Below, one piece after another: positions 43,254-54,304 of a DNA stretch of 64,000 nt; within the stretch, counting starts at the first letter, position 1; every line of letters begins with the position of its first letter. The stretch is taken from NCBI GenBank assembly GCA_964019335.1, contig OZ025663.1, positions 713,726 through 777,725 of the forward strand. Direction: 5' to 3'. Position numbers and translations under genes: made by a program. The notes under the pieces were generated by a model. The model worked only from the letters and a program-made list of their open reading frames with translations, searched no databases and had not been told where the DNA came from. This DNA is from Diplonema japonicum. Taxonomy: Eukaryota > Euglenozoa > Diplonemea > Diplonemida > Diplonemidae.

Positions 43254-45806
43254 ATGTTGCGAAAGGGAATCAGGAGACAGGCCTTGAGTGCTGCGCGGAG
43301 GGCCACGCACAACTCGCCTACGCTCCTCAGGGCGCCTGTGCTGAGGGAGACTCCCGGTGAAGACGGTGGACCGACAGAGGTATTTGCTGCTGCTGGTCCG
43401 ATAATCTCGTTAGAGGAGAGGAGATCCTTGGATGATGTGCCTCGGATGCAGGTGTGTTTTTTTCTTGTTTGGATGATATATTTTTTTAGGAGCACGAGAA
43501 CGATCCTGCAGCTTTCGTGCTCTTGCACATGCCTGGGCACGAGATTGTGATGGGATCGTACCACCCTTGCGGCGCTTTATTTGAGTGCACTATCTCCCTA
43601 AACAGGGCCAGGGAGTGCATTCAGAGGCTGAGGGAGGTTCTTGATGAGAATGGCATCCCAGCACGCACCCTTGGGGAGATCATGCGGATGGGACACTTCA
43701 CCGAGGACAGGGAACAGCTTAAGAAGATGGCCTCAAGTTCGCTGACATACGAAGTGCGCGAGAAGGACGAGCCTTATCTTATGGGGGAAGAGCTGCGTCT
43801 TGCGAGCGACCAGTACAAGAACGACGTGGTGGGCGGGCTGGATGTGCGTGACTTGGTATGTTGTTGTGCCTTTGAGAAGTCTTTATTAACAGGTTGATGT
43901 GATTGTGACACAGCCGACGGTGTCCCTCGCAAAGAGTGGAAACAACACACCTTTGAAGTCTACTGGGTACAGGTTCGAGCCTCTGTCAAACTTGGTATGT
44001 TTTGTTCACGGAATATTTGTATCCCGCACAGATTTTTACCCGTGACCAGCAGATCGTGACCGCTAAGGGTGCTGTGCTGGCGAACTTGAACTCTGGTCAG
44101 AGGGCCCCAGAAGTGAAGGTGGTGCAGTTTTGCTTGGAGAAGCTTGGGATCAACGTACAGGGCAAGATTGAGGCGCCCGGTACCCTCGAGGGGGGCGACT
44201 TTTTCCCCGCGGGGAGGGATCTGTGCTTCATCGGGATGGGCATCAGGACGAACGATGCCGCTATCCAGCACATGCTGAAAAAGGATATGTTCGGCACTAG
44301 GCGTGTCGCCGTTGTGGCTGATCTGTTCGATCGCAACCAGGCCAGGATGCACTTAGACTGCGTTGCAGGCATTGCTAGTGAGAACTGCATTGTTGTGAGG
44401 GAGTCCATCATCGGGAAGTTGAACCCCAAGAGGAGACTTGTAACCGAATACACGCAGAACGAGCAGACAGGCGAGTACGAGGTGAGTGTTGAGCACATGG
44501 AATTCGGTGAGTACTTAACTGCCAACGGCTGGCATATCATTCCCGCCTCGGAGCAGATGGCCGACGATCTTGGAATTAACTTCATCAACATGGGCAATGG
44601 ACAGCTCATCTGTACCGACGAGGCCATGGGTGAGACAATTGAGAACTTCCCTCATTTCAGAGGAAAGGTACATGTGATCGACTACAGAGAGATCTGCAAG
44701 ATGTACGGTGCCATCCATTGCACCACGCAAGTGTTCCGCCACGGAATGCCTGATAGCGAGAAGCCCTCGACCGGTGTTACCCCTGACTTCAGCAAGGCTC
44801 TGTCCACCTTCACCGAGAAGGTTCAGTTCATTCCTGATGAAAAGTCGCAGACCACCAACAGCGTGCTCTTGGTGGCCCCTACTCAGTTCGGTCAGAACAA
44901 CGAGACCCTTCAGGACAATGAATTCATGACGCGCGACAAGAAGCACCTGCGCTCGACAGACATCGACGTCATCGACGCCGCTTGCGAAGAGTTCCAAAGT
45001 CTGTACTCGTCCCTCCTGCGCGAGGGTGTCAACATCAAGCTGTACCACCACGAGCCTTACCATGGCACTCCTGATGCTTGCTTCCCTAACAACTGGTTCT
45101 CTACCCACAGGAATGCCAACGGTAGTTCCGAACTTGTACTATACCCCATGGCGCACCCCAGCAGAAGGAGGGAGCGCCGCCCCGACATCTTGAAGTACCT
45201 GAACGGCAGGTGCTCAAACTTGATTGACCTCTCTGACCACGAGGACATGAACATGTTTTTGGAGGGCACTGGCAGCATGGTGCTCGACAGGATCCACAGG
45301 ATCGCCTACGCGGTGGTTTCCTCGCGCACAGACGAGACTGTGTTGGGCAGGTTCTGCGAGCACCTGGGCTTCAAGCCGTTCCCCATCCACACCAAGGGGA
45401 ACATGTACCACACTAACGTGATGATGAGCATCGGGACCAAGTACGCTGCGGTGTGCTTCGACCACCTGAAGGATCAGGAAGAGGTGTCTAGATTGTACAA
45501 CTCGCTGAAGCAGACTGGCAGAACTATTGTGACCCTGTCTGAGGACCAGTGCACTAACATGTGCGGTAACATTCTGGAGTTGAGGTCTGAAAAGGGTGAG
45601 GCGTTCCTTGCCATGTCTGACCGTGCCTACAGCAACTTCAACCCCCAGCAGCTGTACAGTATGCTTCAGTGTGTCGACCACATCGTGCATCCGGACTACG
45701 CGACTATCGAGAACGTATGCTTTTGTTAGAATTTAAAAACATATCTTATTTCACACCACAGCTTGCCGGCGGTTCCGTGCGTTGTTCTATCGCAGAGCTT
45801 TTTTAG
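43254..45806 (+). CDS. Double pentein: arginine deiminase fused to CtlX/DDAH-like domain, mitochondrial
   Basis: Exons: 43254-43451, 43490-43855, 43893-43994, 44032-45714, 45762-45806 (TAG); 797 aa. Introns are 38, 37, 37 and 47 nt. The start (MLRKGIRRQALSAARRA) is a strong mitochondrial presequence. Residues about 65-485 are an arginine-deiminase-type pentein: LSNLIFTRDQQIV, GTLEGGDFFP, GMGIRTND, and the nucleophile Cys in YGAIHCTTQVFRHG. Residues about 500-797 are a second pentein of the CtlX/eukaryotic-DDAH type: PDACFPNNWFSTH, LYPMAHPSRRRERRP, FLEGTGSMVLDR, YHTNVMMSIG, QCTNMCGNILEL, and Cys in GGSVRC encoded by the last tiny exon. Arginine deiminase converts arginine to citrulline and ammonia, often the first step of the ATP-yielding arginine dihydrolase pathway. 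The second site may act on citrulline, methylated arginine or arginine. Both nucleophilic cysteines are present, so both sites could work. Confidence 0.92.
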
Positions 45807-47258
45807 ACACAAACCAGCAGAGATGAAACGTACCTTTCAAAAACGTGATCACTTTTTTTCCCAAAAGCTTTTCGTACATTCTTTCTTCGGACCACCCTCC
45901 CGATCATAGTGATTTTTGCCTTTCTTTTGCTCTTCATTTTCTGAGCCATGCCGTGTGCTTTCGCCTTTATCTCCTACAAGCCGAAGGTAGAATAGACTTC
46001 AGTATGCAGCAGAACTCTGTTGGAACATAATAAAACGTGAATTAAACGTACGCATTGCGTCATGAGGTTTACCCCACCCCCAATCCCCATATCTTTAAGG
46101 GTTCAAAGCACTTTTTTTCTCTTCCTGCTGAACAGCTGCGGAACGGCGGAAGAGACACCTCGCAAGTCGTGACCTCGTGCTTGTGCGTGGCAGTATGAAG
46201 CACGACATTCGGAAGTTCCCTGTGTAACCCTCAGGACCTTGCTGAACTCTTTAGATATGTGGCTAAAGTTTAAAAAAGAATCATACTTTCTTGCACAACA
46301 AAACGTAGGCTTTTATTTTATTTTATTTTTTATCTATTGCTTGGTGCGTAGCCGTTTCATAGAGCATGGTCAGCTGGACAGAAAGTTGTCATTTCCTTGA
46401 AGGAGGTAGACACAGTTTTTTAATATTTTAATGGCTTTGTTCTTCTTTTTTTTTTTTTTTTACCGTTTGATGAGCTTTCCCTTGTTTTTTATTCTTTCCG
46501 CGATTTTCATTCTGAGACCGGGCACTGATAGAATAGAAAGCGATTGAGGTTCTTGCTCTTTTATTTAAGCCCATTCCTCCCCTTCCTCCGACGAGTGGGA
46601 TGCCGTCTGCACCCCGCCCTTATCTTATTACTTCCTTGACATCATAGTTTCTGGAATTTTTATCTAAGTTCCCCGTTCACCAGAACCAGCAAAGGGTTCA
46701 TAATTAAGAAAGAATCAGATAATATCACGGACAATGTACTTATTTTCCACGGTGAGCACTCCCTTGCACACTGAAACCTTATCGATTATCAATTTTTTTA
46801 TTCTCTTTGCTAGGTCATTATAAAAAGAACAAGAAGCTGTGTACTAGTCATATCAGTAAAATGAAGCAGAAACAAGAAAGAAACAAATAATGAAACGCGT
46901 TTCTTCCCCCCCCTTTTTTTCCTTTTTCATGAGCTACTGCTTCGGAGATCCAATGTGGAATGCTGTACTGCTCTGACGAGAAAGACATTACTACCCTTCG
47001 GTACTTTGCTCCTCAGCCATTAGCACTGGCTACCTCGTGCAAGGCTGCCGTTGGGTTAGTTGTCGTGAAAATGGTAAAGGGCGGAGAGGGAACACGAAAA
47101 GAATGAAATTACTCCGGCGTAAAACATAAGTTTGATTCATCTCACAATAAAGGAAAAAGAAAGAAAAAAAAAGGTCTTGTATCTTGGCATGTTTTTTTCT
47201 CCCCCCCGTCTTTTCGGTATTTTAAGATACACCACGACATACTTACATCAGGACAAGC
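45807..47258. other. Intergenic spacer, no gene seen
   Basis: About 1.45 kb of mixed sequence with T- and C-rich runs (TTTTATTTTATTTTATTTTT near 46313, CCCCCCCCCTTTTTTT near 46905). No credible frame and no tRNA-like cloverleaf box. It ends at TACATCAG (acceptor AG 47251). Confidence 0.5.
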
Positions 47259-49735
47259 ATGTCGGGTAACACCAATGTACAGGTATTGGTGAGATGCCGC
47301 CCTAAGCTTGCTCATGAGGTGGACTCGCAGTGCAACCTTCTGGAGTGCGATGCGAACACTGTACGGGTGCAACACAACACGTGTACAGACAAGGTCTTCA
47401 GCTTCGACAAGGTTCTAGACGGTGGTGCAGACCAAGATGATGTCTTCGAGTACACGTCACCCCTCATCGACCATGCGTTGGATGGTCTGCACGCCACCAT
47501 CTTTGCTTATGGCCAGACAGGCGCGGGCAAGACCTACACCATGGAGGGCTTCGACTACCTTGGTGGCGGCGGGAATTCAGATGCTTCTCAGCACCGGCTG
47601 CGCCCCGTCCTGTCAACTGCGAAACACAAGCACGGTGTCATCCCGCGTGCCATCGAGGCTCTCTTCGACCGTGCGCACCAGAGGATGTCTCATAACCCAA
47701 GAGTGAAATACAAGGTCTGTTTCGTCTTGCAATTAACATTTTTAAATAGATCAAATGCTCTTATTTCCAAATTTATAACGAGAAGGTGACAGACCTCTTG
47801 AACACATCGTGGAAGAAGGACAAAACAGATAAAGGAGGTTTGCGCATCCGATGGAACAAGGTATGGAGCAGGAGTTCGTTTATTCATTCTAACATTGCAG
47901 AACAACACATTCTATGTGGAGAATCTTTTTATCTTCGAGTGCGACAGTGCCAATCAGGTCCGCGAGCTGTTCACAAATGGCGTGAAATGTAAGGCTATGG
48001 GTAGTCACCAGATGAACCTTCAGTCAAGTAGGTCGCACGCCATTTTCACGATGTATATTGAGAGCTGGGACCCGCAGGTATGACTGGCAGACACAAGCCA
48101 CTTCCTCAGGCACCAGAATGCGTTATTAAAAGTGAGCTCACGCTGGTCGATCTTGCAGGTTCGGAAAAACTAACTTTGATGTCAAAAAACCCAAGCCAAA
48201 AGCTGCTGCAAGAGTCCATCGAGATCAACGCGTCACTGCTGGCGCTGGGAAAGGTCATTAGTGCTCTGGGAGCGAGCAGCAAGCAGCACGTGCCTTACCG
48301 TGATGCAAAACTCACGAAGCTTCTGAAGCATGCGTTAGGCGGAAACAGCCTGACGCTCATGGTCGCGTGCATCAACCCGTGCGATGCGTACGTCGAGGAG
48401 ACGGTATCGACACTGTTCTACGCAGGTAGGGCGCGCAACATACGCAACGACCCACGTGTTAATGAGGATAGTAAGACATCCTTAATACGTGCACTACGTG
48501 CAGAAATCCAGTCACTAAAGATGGAGCTGAGCCACTTCCGGACGTTGGCCATGAACAACAACAGTGGCATCTCAAAACCAGCGACAGAAATAGATGACAG
48601 ACCCCATACTGCTGAGTCGAGTGGTGACCAGTCACGCGAGGTTGTGTTTTTGGGAGAGAAGTTAGTTGATAGCGTGAAGATGTTGAAAGACATAATTATC
48701 GTTAATGGCCAGCTGCGAGAGGCGTTTGATGAAATTGGACGGAGCAAGCAAGAAGCGGAGGGCAGCTTAACAAATTTGAATGAAGAAAACGTGCTGCTGC
48801 GAGAGCGCATAGAGATGCTCGAGAGTATTGTGATGCAGGAGGCCGAAGACGAGCGCCCACAAAAAACGAAACAAAAGGAGTCGGCGCGCCCCCTTGAAAC
48901 AGGGCTGACGTCATCTACAGGACGAGCACAGGCGGCACCGGTGGTGCATAAGGACCCTCCAAGGAAGCCGGCAGTTGGTAAGAAGCTGGAGAAGTACCGC
49001 AGCAGATACAAGCAACACAAAATGCCTAGTTACGATGATTATTACTCTGTAGCTGCCACCAGTAAGCGTACCTCAAGACCTGAGATGAAGCGACAGGGCA
49101 ATCATCAAACACGAGCCTTTGAAGGGCTGAAAGTGAACCAACAAGAACCGCTGTTCACAAAGCGCGCTGACTTAGGGGGACACAACATTCAGGTATGACT
49201 ATGACTGCCGTACTTACAACCACAGTCTGCTGCTGCGATGGCACTTGACTTTTCTCAAGCACGCGGTGCACAACCAAGAAGTAGTGGGGTGTTTAGTTCT
49301 GGCAATGGTGGGATGGCACATAGCAGCCCAACAGCAGAAGTACAGCAAGCGCTCTCCAGCGGCGATTCAGATTTAGAAGCAAGAAGACGTGCACGTGCCC
49401 AGCGTGCAGCTTTGCTGGAAGTTCAGCATAAGCAACTGCAACAACGTCATGTATCAGCTACAGGGGCCACCAGTTTTGCACATCCGCAGCCACTCATGCC
49501 CCAGGTCCCCATAGTGCCACAAATGCAGATGCCCCACGTGAGGCAAACACCGCTGTCAACAACAAAGACTCAGATGCGAAGAGCAACTGAGCCGGTATGA
49601 CAATTGCAACCATGGCAACTACAATAGGATGCCTCAGGACACGAGTACCTTACTCAGGAGGAGGCAAGGTCTTACTTCTCACCAGAGCAGCTCGCCATAA
49701 TTAATAAAAGAAGACAATTAGATAAAACCCACTAA
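47259..49735 (+). CDS. Kinesin with N-terminal motor (767 aa)
   Basis: Exons: 47259-47714, 47750-47860, 47901-48077, 48110-49192, 49226-49594, 49628-49735 (TAA). Introns are 35, 40, 32, 33 and 33 nt. SL acceptor AG 47251. The motor spans residues about 5-375: VQVLVRCRP, P-loop YGQTGAGKTYTMEG, switch I LQSSRSHAIF, switch II LVDLAGSEK, then INASLLALGKVISALG and the closing TLFYAGRARNIRN. All nucleotide-binding motifs are intact, so it should be an active microtubule motor. A coiled coil follows (residues about 395-520: LRALRAEIQSLKMEL; ESIVMQEAEDE), then a basic, disordered tail (KKLEKYRSRYKQHK) and a Gln/Met/Pro-rich end. There is no plus/minus-end diagnostic neck motif I can read, so the family (possibly a lineage-specific kinesin) stays open. 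Confidence 0.93.
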
Positions 49736-49811
49736 CCTATGTTAATTAAGCCCAGTCCAATAAGTAGTGTGTTCTTCTGCCTTACCGAGTGAAGCTCTTA
49801 CCTAGGTACAC

Positions 49812-51227
49812 ATGCCTGGTAAAAAAGATAAGAAGAAGAAGCAAGAAGCAGAGCCAGAGCCCCTGAAGCCTGATGATGCTGAGTATGATAAAGAGTCGCT
49901 GAAAGTGAAGATTGCCACCTATGAGATGAAGATTATACGACTGCACAAGGAGACTATTGAGTTGCGGGGAAAGGCAGGGAAGCTGCAGGAAGAGATAGAG
50001 GAGAACACATCGCAGTCTCTGGCGATGTTCAAGAGGCTGACAAAGAGATTGGAGGACAGGGAGAAGGAGATCGCGCGCTTGAGATCAGAGGCAGCAGTCA
50101 CTGAAGAAGAACGGAATAAGGTTGAGACAGAACTGCGTGGGATGCTGAATGGTGAGAAAGAGGAAAAGGAGCTAGAGAGAGAGCGTTTGCGCCAAGAGGT
50201 GGCCGAGTTGCAGCAGAAGCTTGACGAGGTAGCACAGTTCCGACAGCAGAAGGATTCAATGACAAAGAAGGTATTTACTAACAACAACGTAATCATTTCT
50301 ACAGATGCAATTACTAGATGAAGAAGTCGCCCAGCTTGCCATAACCCACGGCAAGGAAATAGAAGGACTTCAGGAAGAACACAAGGAAGAGCGTGATAAT
50401 CTGCGTGCCGACATGATCCGCAAGTGGCGAAAGACACGGCTAGAGGTCTACAAGCTCACCGAAGACCATCTGCAGACTAAGACTCAGCAAACTATACAAG
50501 AGAATGAGAAGCTGACGCGAGACCTGGATATATATGCACGTGAGGCCAAGGAGATGATGAAGCACAATACTAAGTTGAAAGAGGAGAACACAGCCATCAA
50601 GAGATCGCTGGAGATTGAGAAGCGAAGTGTTGCTGAACTGATGAAAAAGAGTCAGCAGCAGCAGCGCGCAATAAGAAGCCTAGTGCAGAAGTTGAGAAGC
50701 TACGAGGATTTGTATGAGAAAAGCCAGCACCAGAAGGACACGGATAGAGCTGAGGGGATTGCTGGACTTGGAGAGACAATCGACAAGCAATATGACATCA
50801 TTTTCGAATTACGAAAGGAACTAGTATGCCAACGAATGACTTTTGTTTTTTTCAACATCACACAGGATGAAGCCAATGAGGAATTGGCACAGTGCCAAGG
50901 CAAGATGCAAGCAGGCAGAAAGGAGTCTGCTGAGAAGTTACTTACACTTACCGAAGCGCAGCAGTTTCTACTGCAATGCGCTGAAGATGTTAAAGTACAA
51001 GTATGCTTCCTTTACCTCTCGTAGACACGGCACAGGCTTCGGCGGCACGGAAGGGGACATCACTAGTCAGTCTTAATTCCGCCGATCGTGCAGAAGCTAT
51101 CGATTACCTCCTCCGAAGGTTGGATGGCTTTGAGTCATCAATGTACCCAAGGCCGCCTGACGGTGAGCCTAAAAGGATAACTTCCAACCCACGCCGTCCA
51201 CAGTTACCTGAAATACAGGCGTCGTGA
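49812..51227 (+). CDS. Coiled-coil protein, possibly DUF4515/basal-body type
   Basis: Exons: 49812-50270, 50305-50823, 50866-51000, 51036-51227 (TGA); 434 aa. Introns are 34, 42 and 35 nt. SL acceptor CCTAG at 49801-49805. The start is very basic (MPGKKDKKKKQEAEPEP), then almost continuous coiled coil from residue about 25 to 360, then a short basic/Pro-rich tail. The pattern of a Lys-rich N-terminus followed by ERDNLRADMIRKWRKTRLEV and ENEKLTRDL resembles the DUF4515 group (for example the ciliary BBOF1-type proteins), but coiled coils match easily and I hold this loosely. Context (kinesin upstream, EF-hand/NEK kinase downstream) is compatible with a flagellar role but does not prove one. 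The 42-nt intron is in frame and stop-free; it is called on its GTATG...CACAG ends. Confidence 0.75.
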
Positions 51228-51287
51228 TATTTTATTTCTTTCCTACAACACGCTAACCAACAGTACCGAACAGGATTACAAAACAAG

Positions 51288-53122
51288 ATGAAAGGCTCCG
51301 CAACAGCTTTGTTTAATTACATAGACTCTAACAAGAGTGGCAAAATCAGTGCAACTGAAATGGCAAGGGCCATGCAGGAAGAGTCGATTAAGAACAGGCT
51401 GAGGTGGCCCGGCACTAGCGACCAGCTGGTGCACTTGCTGTCTGGCGGGGGAAGTCACGTTACAGAAAGCAGGCTCGAGTCATACTTTGAAGTCTTAGAA
51501 CTGTTTTCGTTCATTGATGACAACAACAGCGGCCGGATCAGTCCGTACGAGCTTAAGCGAGCTCTTCAGAAGGACGGAGTTGTGCTTAAGAAGCTGGGTG
51601 TTCCGGCACATCTGTCGAACACATTGTTCTGCCAAATCGATACAAACAACTCAGGGGCGATTTCATTCGTTGAGTTCTACAGGCATTTCACAGCTGCACC
51701 ACTTTCGAAGCCATTCAAGGCTCTAGGCAACTATAGCCAGATTACGGAAGCTCTTTTTAAGAGGATGGACAAAGATAACAGTGGAACCATCACAAAAGAT
51801 GAATTCGTAGATGCGCTGCGCAATGACCGCGAGATTCAGTTGGAACTTGGTTGGCCGGCACAGATGGCTAACCATCTATTTACCTTTCTTGACAGTGACA
51901 GGAGTGGAGATGTATGCATACTTCGTTTGATTGTAAAACAAGCACAGGTATCTCGCAAGGAGTTTGCCCTGTTCTGCAAAGCACAGTGGCTTTTCAACAC
52001 CATTGATAAAAACCGCAGTGGCTACATCGACGCCTACGAGCTGGGTGTTGCTTTGGCAGTATGTAGCATAATACAATAGACCAACTAACCACAGAACCCG
52101 ATGCTTGAGAGGGAGTTGAACAGTCATGCTTCTCAGGCAAAGCAGATATTCACCAGGATGGACATCGACGGGTATGTGACAATGAATCTTTTGATTGCAT
52201 TTAGGTCTGGAATGGTCAAATTCTCAGAATTCTACCGCTGGATGGCAAACCCGCGTGGTGGATACACTTCTCCTGCACCGCCTAAGATCCCTGAGAACAA
52301 GTGCGACCACTACAAAAACGTTAAGAGGATCGGTCAAGGCAGCTTCGGCGATGTGTGGCTTGTTGACCACTACTCTGGAGAGAGGCTAATCAAGAAGGTG
52401 CCTTTATTGCAGGAAAGTGAGTCGGGAGGTTCTTTCAGGGAGCGCATGGACGAGGTGAGGAGAGAAGCTGAGATGCTAAAGCAGTACAAGCATCCGAACA
52501 TCGTGCGCTACGTTGACTCGTATGAGGAGCCGGTGTCAAAGGACAGGGTTGGTATCATAATCATCACTGAGTTTTGCTCCGGAGGGGACCTCAGGGGATG
52601 GATGAAGAATCGCAAGCCTGTGGAAAGTGAAGTTGTCCGATTGTTTTCGCAGGTATGTCGGTGAGCCATTGTTGAGACAACACACAGATTTGCGCGGCAA
52701 TTCAATACTTGCATCACGGAAGACTCCTGCACCGTGATCTGAAGCCAGACAACATATTTTTATCTGGAAAACGTGAAACCCCAACAATAAAGGTAGGTGA
52801 TTTTGGATTGGTGAAACAGCTCGGGAAGACGCAGAATGCAGCAGCCACAGTTTGCGGTACCATGCCTTACATGGCCCCAGAGATTTTAGAAGGGAAGACT
52901 TATGGCAGTGAGAATGATGTCTGGGCCCTCGGGTGCATCCTGTACGAGATGGCAAAATGCGATAAACGTTTGGCATTCCCCAACATCGCAGACACTGTGA
53001 ATTGCAATCTCCCCAGCGGCATTCCCAGCTGGTGTGCACCCACTATCCGTGGTATTCTTGTTGCAAACCCCAAGAATCGCCCGTCTGTAGACAGGTTGGT
53101 TACGGGTTTGCTCAAGGAGTGA
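51288..53122 (+). CDS. EF-hand/NEK-like protein kinase (seven EF-hands before the kinase domain)
   Basis: Exons: 51288-51911, 51948-52058, 52095-52171, 52205-52652, 52688-53122 (TGA); 564 aa. Introns are 36, 36, 33 and 35 nt. Candidate acceptors AG 51263 and 51273. Seven EF-hand loops: DSNKSGKISATE, DDNNSGRISPYE, DTNNSGAISFVE, DKDNSGTITKDE, DSDRSGDVSRKE (across an intron), DKNRSGYIDAYE, DIDGSGMVKFSE (across an intron). The kinase (residues about 310-564) has the glycine loop GQGSFGDVW, a Lys in LIKKVPL, catalytic HRDLKPDN, DFG, activation segment VCGTMPYMAPEIL and DVWALGC. The sequence is closest in feel to NEK/NIMA kinases. All catalytic residues are present. Calcium control is inferred from the EF-hands. 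The order is the reverse of plant and apicomplexan CDPKs (kinase first). Confidence 0.93.
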
Positions 53123-53993
53123 GTCAGATCAGTGTTCTGTGTGTGTTGCCCCCCTCCCCCCTTCACTAGCTGGTGAGCGCGAAAACGCAAACCTTGAATG
53201 TCTAGTTTCTTTCTTTCCTTCATTTCTCGAACGTAATAAGGCGTCAAGACACTTCAGCTCAGAATCATAAATATAAGATGATCAATTGCTTATGTAACAA
53301 TGTGTTCAACAAGTCCTTGTTTCGCATAGGTCACTAAGATAAGGAGCACCATGTAAATTGGATTGTCTGTTTTACTGGGGTTAGAGATGGTTATCGACTT
53401 CGTTTCAATTCGAAGGTCGGGGTGTCGCGATCACCAAAAGTTCGGAGATGAACACCCATGAACGTTCTTCAACAAACGAACGAACTCGGACGAAACGGCC
53501 GTGCACACAAGCAGGACGGAAACAAGAACCTCTTCCTGGCAGAAGGACGGGTCTAGGAAGTTGTCTTAGCGCGTTTTCGGGGGTTGGGTGTGCAAGATGC
53601 GGGAGCACGGTGATAGGCAGCAGACGTCACATTCGTACCTTGCACGCTTGGAGCACTCGCCCACCTTGCACACCCTCGAATTCACTCCTTGTCGCATCGC
53701 ATGGAGCAAGTCACCTCTTCTCGGGGTCTGGGCTCCATTCTTGTCGCCTGGAGGTCACCGTGTCCGCAAACCCGCAAACCCGCACGAGAAATAAAGCAAT
53801 CACTTGGTTTTTTAGAATTGTGGGTTTGCGTGTCTGTGTGTGTGTCTGTGCGGGTGCGTGTATGGGTCTGTGTGCTTGCATTTATCTGCGTGGTGTGTCT
53901 GTGCTCGTGCGTGGTCTGTGTGTGTGTCTGTGTGCGTGCGTGTGTTTGTGTCTGTGCCTGTGTGCGTGCATGTGTCTGTGCTTGCGGGTTTGC
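53123..53993. other. Intergenic spacer with TG-rich microsatellite
   Basis: About 870 bases. From about 53818 to 53990 it is dominated by an irregular (TGTGTC/TGTGCG)n array, directly upstream of the retrotransposon target repeat. Open frames there are by-products of the repeat. No gene seen. Confidence 0.6.
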
Positions 53994-54127
53994 TTTGTGG
54001 TGATGTGTTTTTCCTGTTTTTGATTTTCTTCTTCCCCCGCTCTATGCTTTTTCGCATGGACATTGGTCACTCTGCCCCTTTCCCCTTTGTTGATTCTCCC
54101 TCTTTCCCCCTCCTAAATTTTACCCCC
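53994..54127 (+). repeat. 134-bp direct repeat, left copy (target-site duplication)
   Basis: Matches 63024-63157 over 134 bases with two differences (T54067/C63097 and G54089/T63119). It begins TTTGTGGTGATGTG and ends TAAATTTTACCCCC. It directly precedes the SL start of the inserted element. The last CC also reads as the first two bases of the SL. Confidence 0.9.
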
Positions 54128-54162
54128 AACGATTCTAAAGCTACAGTTTCTGTACTTTATTG
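54126..54162 (+). other. Spliced-leader exon sequence at the retrotransposon 5' end
   Basis: 37 bases starting CCAACGATT, with core GCTACAGTTTCTGTAC and end TTTATTG. As I remember the diplonemid SL exon, it differs only at two positions near base 10-11. It is followed by GTCGTC rather than an SL-RNA intron donor plus Sm site, so this is not an SL RNA gene but a leader captured from a trans-spliced mRNA. Confidence 0.82.
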
Positions 54163-54304
54163 GTCGTCTGTGTTTTTGTTGGTGCCTGCTGCGTCCGCTC
54201 GGTGTCCGTTCGTCGTCGTCTGGGGGGGTTGTTTCGGCCCGGCCCGCCTGCCGTTTAGCAAAGGATCCCCTCCCCCCTCAACACAAAAAAAAAAAAAAAT
54301 AAAA

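Noticed and set aside
43254-45806. Metamonad origin suggested by the arginine deiminase
   Set aside because: The mitochondrial presequence, SOD-fold mitoribosomal-like protein and the diplonemid-type SL argue for Euglenozoa instead.
53818-54023. Cys/Val-rich short proteins in the TG repeat
   Set aside because: All frames across the microsatellite are open by composition. There is no independent support.
54126-54162. An SL RNA gene with the element inserted into it (CRE/SLACS style)
   Set aside because: No SL-RNA intron, Sm site or second half of the gene is found beside either repeat. The SL is the element's leader rather than its target.
53840-54304. N-terminal extension of the retrotransposon frame starting at 53840
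   Set aside because: It translates the TG microsatellite, the target repeat and the SL leader. ATG 54305 lies inside the element after an A-rich leader.
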